Source: Paracoccaceae bacterium
GTDB taxonomy: Bacteria > Pseudomonadota > Alphaproteobacteria > Rhodobacterales > Rhodobacteraceae
DNA length: 6,088 nucleotides
Direction: 5' to 3'
Assembly: GCA_002400675.1 (NCBI GenBank)
Contig: NVQY01000224.1
Span: 1-6,088 of the forward strand
In this document: piece by piece, positions 5,907-6,088 of the stretch
Layout of the letters: every line of letters begins with the position of its first letter
Position numbering within the stretch: the first letter of the stretch is position 1
Notes under the pieces: model-generated
Seen by the model: only the letters and a program-made list of their open reading frames with translations
What the model was told of the DNA's origin: nothing
Database searches by the model: none
Position numbers and translations under genes: made by a program

Positions 5907-6088
5907 TCAGTAAAGCCCGCCCGAAATCACCGCGCCAGACGTCGCCTTGGGACCAACTACCGCCGTATTGCCGGTCGAGGTGGTCACCTGCCGGCTGGTG
6001 CTGGTCACCTCTTCGAACAGGGGCAATTCAGAGCCAACCGCAAAGCCGCCATCGAACATCAGCCCAAACAGCGGGTCTTCGCCGTCAC
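5907..6088 (-). CDS. C-terminal end of an unrecognised protein (partial)
   Basis: The minus strand is open from the window edge to TGA at 5909-5907, giving the last 59 residues of a protein that begins beyond 6088. It opens with DGEDPLFGLMFDGGFAVGSE and ends in GAVISGGLY. It is acidic at first, then rich in Thr, Ser, Gly and Val with no Cys and only one Lys, which would suit a beta-rich or extracellular/structural protein. I recognise no family. The composition looks protein-like, whereas the opposite strand reads as an Arg/Pro/Ser-rich shadow. It converges on tgt across a 194-bp gap. Confidence 0.6.
   Translation of the reverse strand, partial: DGEDPLFGLMFDGGFAVGSELPLFEEVTSTSRQVTTSTGNTAVVGPKATSGAVISGGLY

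Noticed and set aside
5735..6088. Plus-strand frame open from ATG 5735 to the window edge
   Set aside because: Its second half is antisense to the protein-like minus-strand frame, its first half spans the inverted repeat, and it is Arg/Pro/Ser-rich with no motif. A longer sequence could change this view.

Overview
This 6.1-kb window has the character of an ordinary alphaproteobacterial chromosome, most likely Rhodobacterales (Roseobacter group). The grounds are the high GC content, the codon choice, the SufT-SufA pair, the short NfeD next to a QmcA-type SPFH protein, and a Tgt close to the Zymomonas type. The genus is an inference. There are no rRNA or tRNA genes, CRISPR arrays, transposases or phage genes.

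Layout. Positions 1-42 may hold the last codons of a plus-strand gene. A minus-strand pair follows: sufT (835-473), then a SufA/IscA-type A-type carrier (445-80), both for iron-sulfur cluster maturation. They share a promoter region at about 856-893. Upstream of it lie two copies of a 15-bp repeat exactly 32 bp apart. Next on the minus strand is an Amidohydro_3 (YtcJ-like) metallohydrolase (3086-1050) with a twin-arginine N-terminus and an unusual Cys-rich C-terminal tail. Its Shine-Dalgarno sequence sits in one arm of an inverted repeat. Upstream of it is a two-gene membrane operon, a QmcA-like stomatin/prohibitin protein (4386-3493) overlapping a short NfeD-like protein (3496-3224) by ATGA.

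The 195-bp stretch 4387-4581 is a divergent promoter region. To its right tgt (4582-5712, plus) encodes queuine tRNA-guanine transglycosylase with all catalytic and zinc residues. The window ends with a convergent gap holding a long inverted repeat (5740-5866) and a GC-rich hairpin, then the last 59 codons of an unrecognised minus-strand gene.

How the genes relate. SufT and SufA act in the same pathway. QmcA and NfeD are a known membrane partnership. Tgt and the amidohydrolase look independent. I found no new multi-gene system. The points most worth a second look are non-coding: the tandem site upstream of sufT, the inverted repeat over the amidohydrolase ribosome binding site, and the inverted-repeat element after tgt. 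The Cys-rich tail of the exported amidohydrolase is the main protein oddity. No gene-free stretch exceeds 300 bases.
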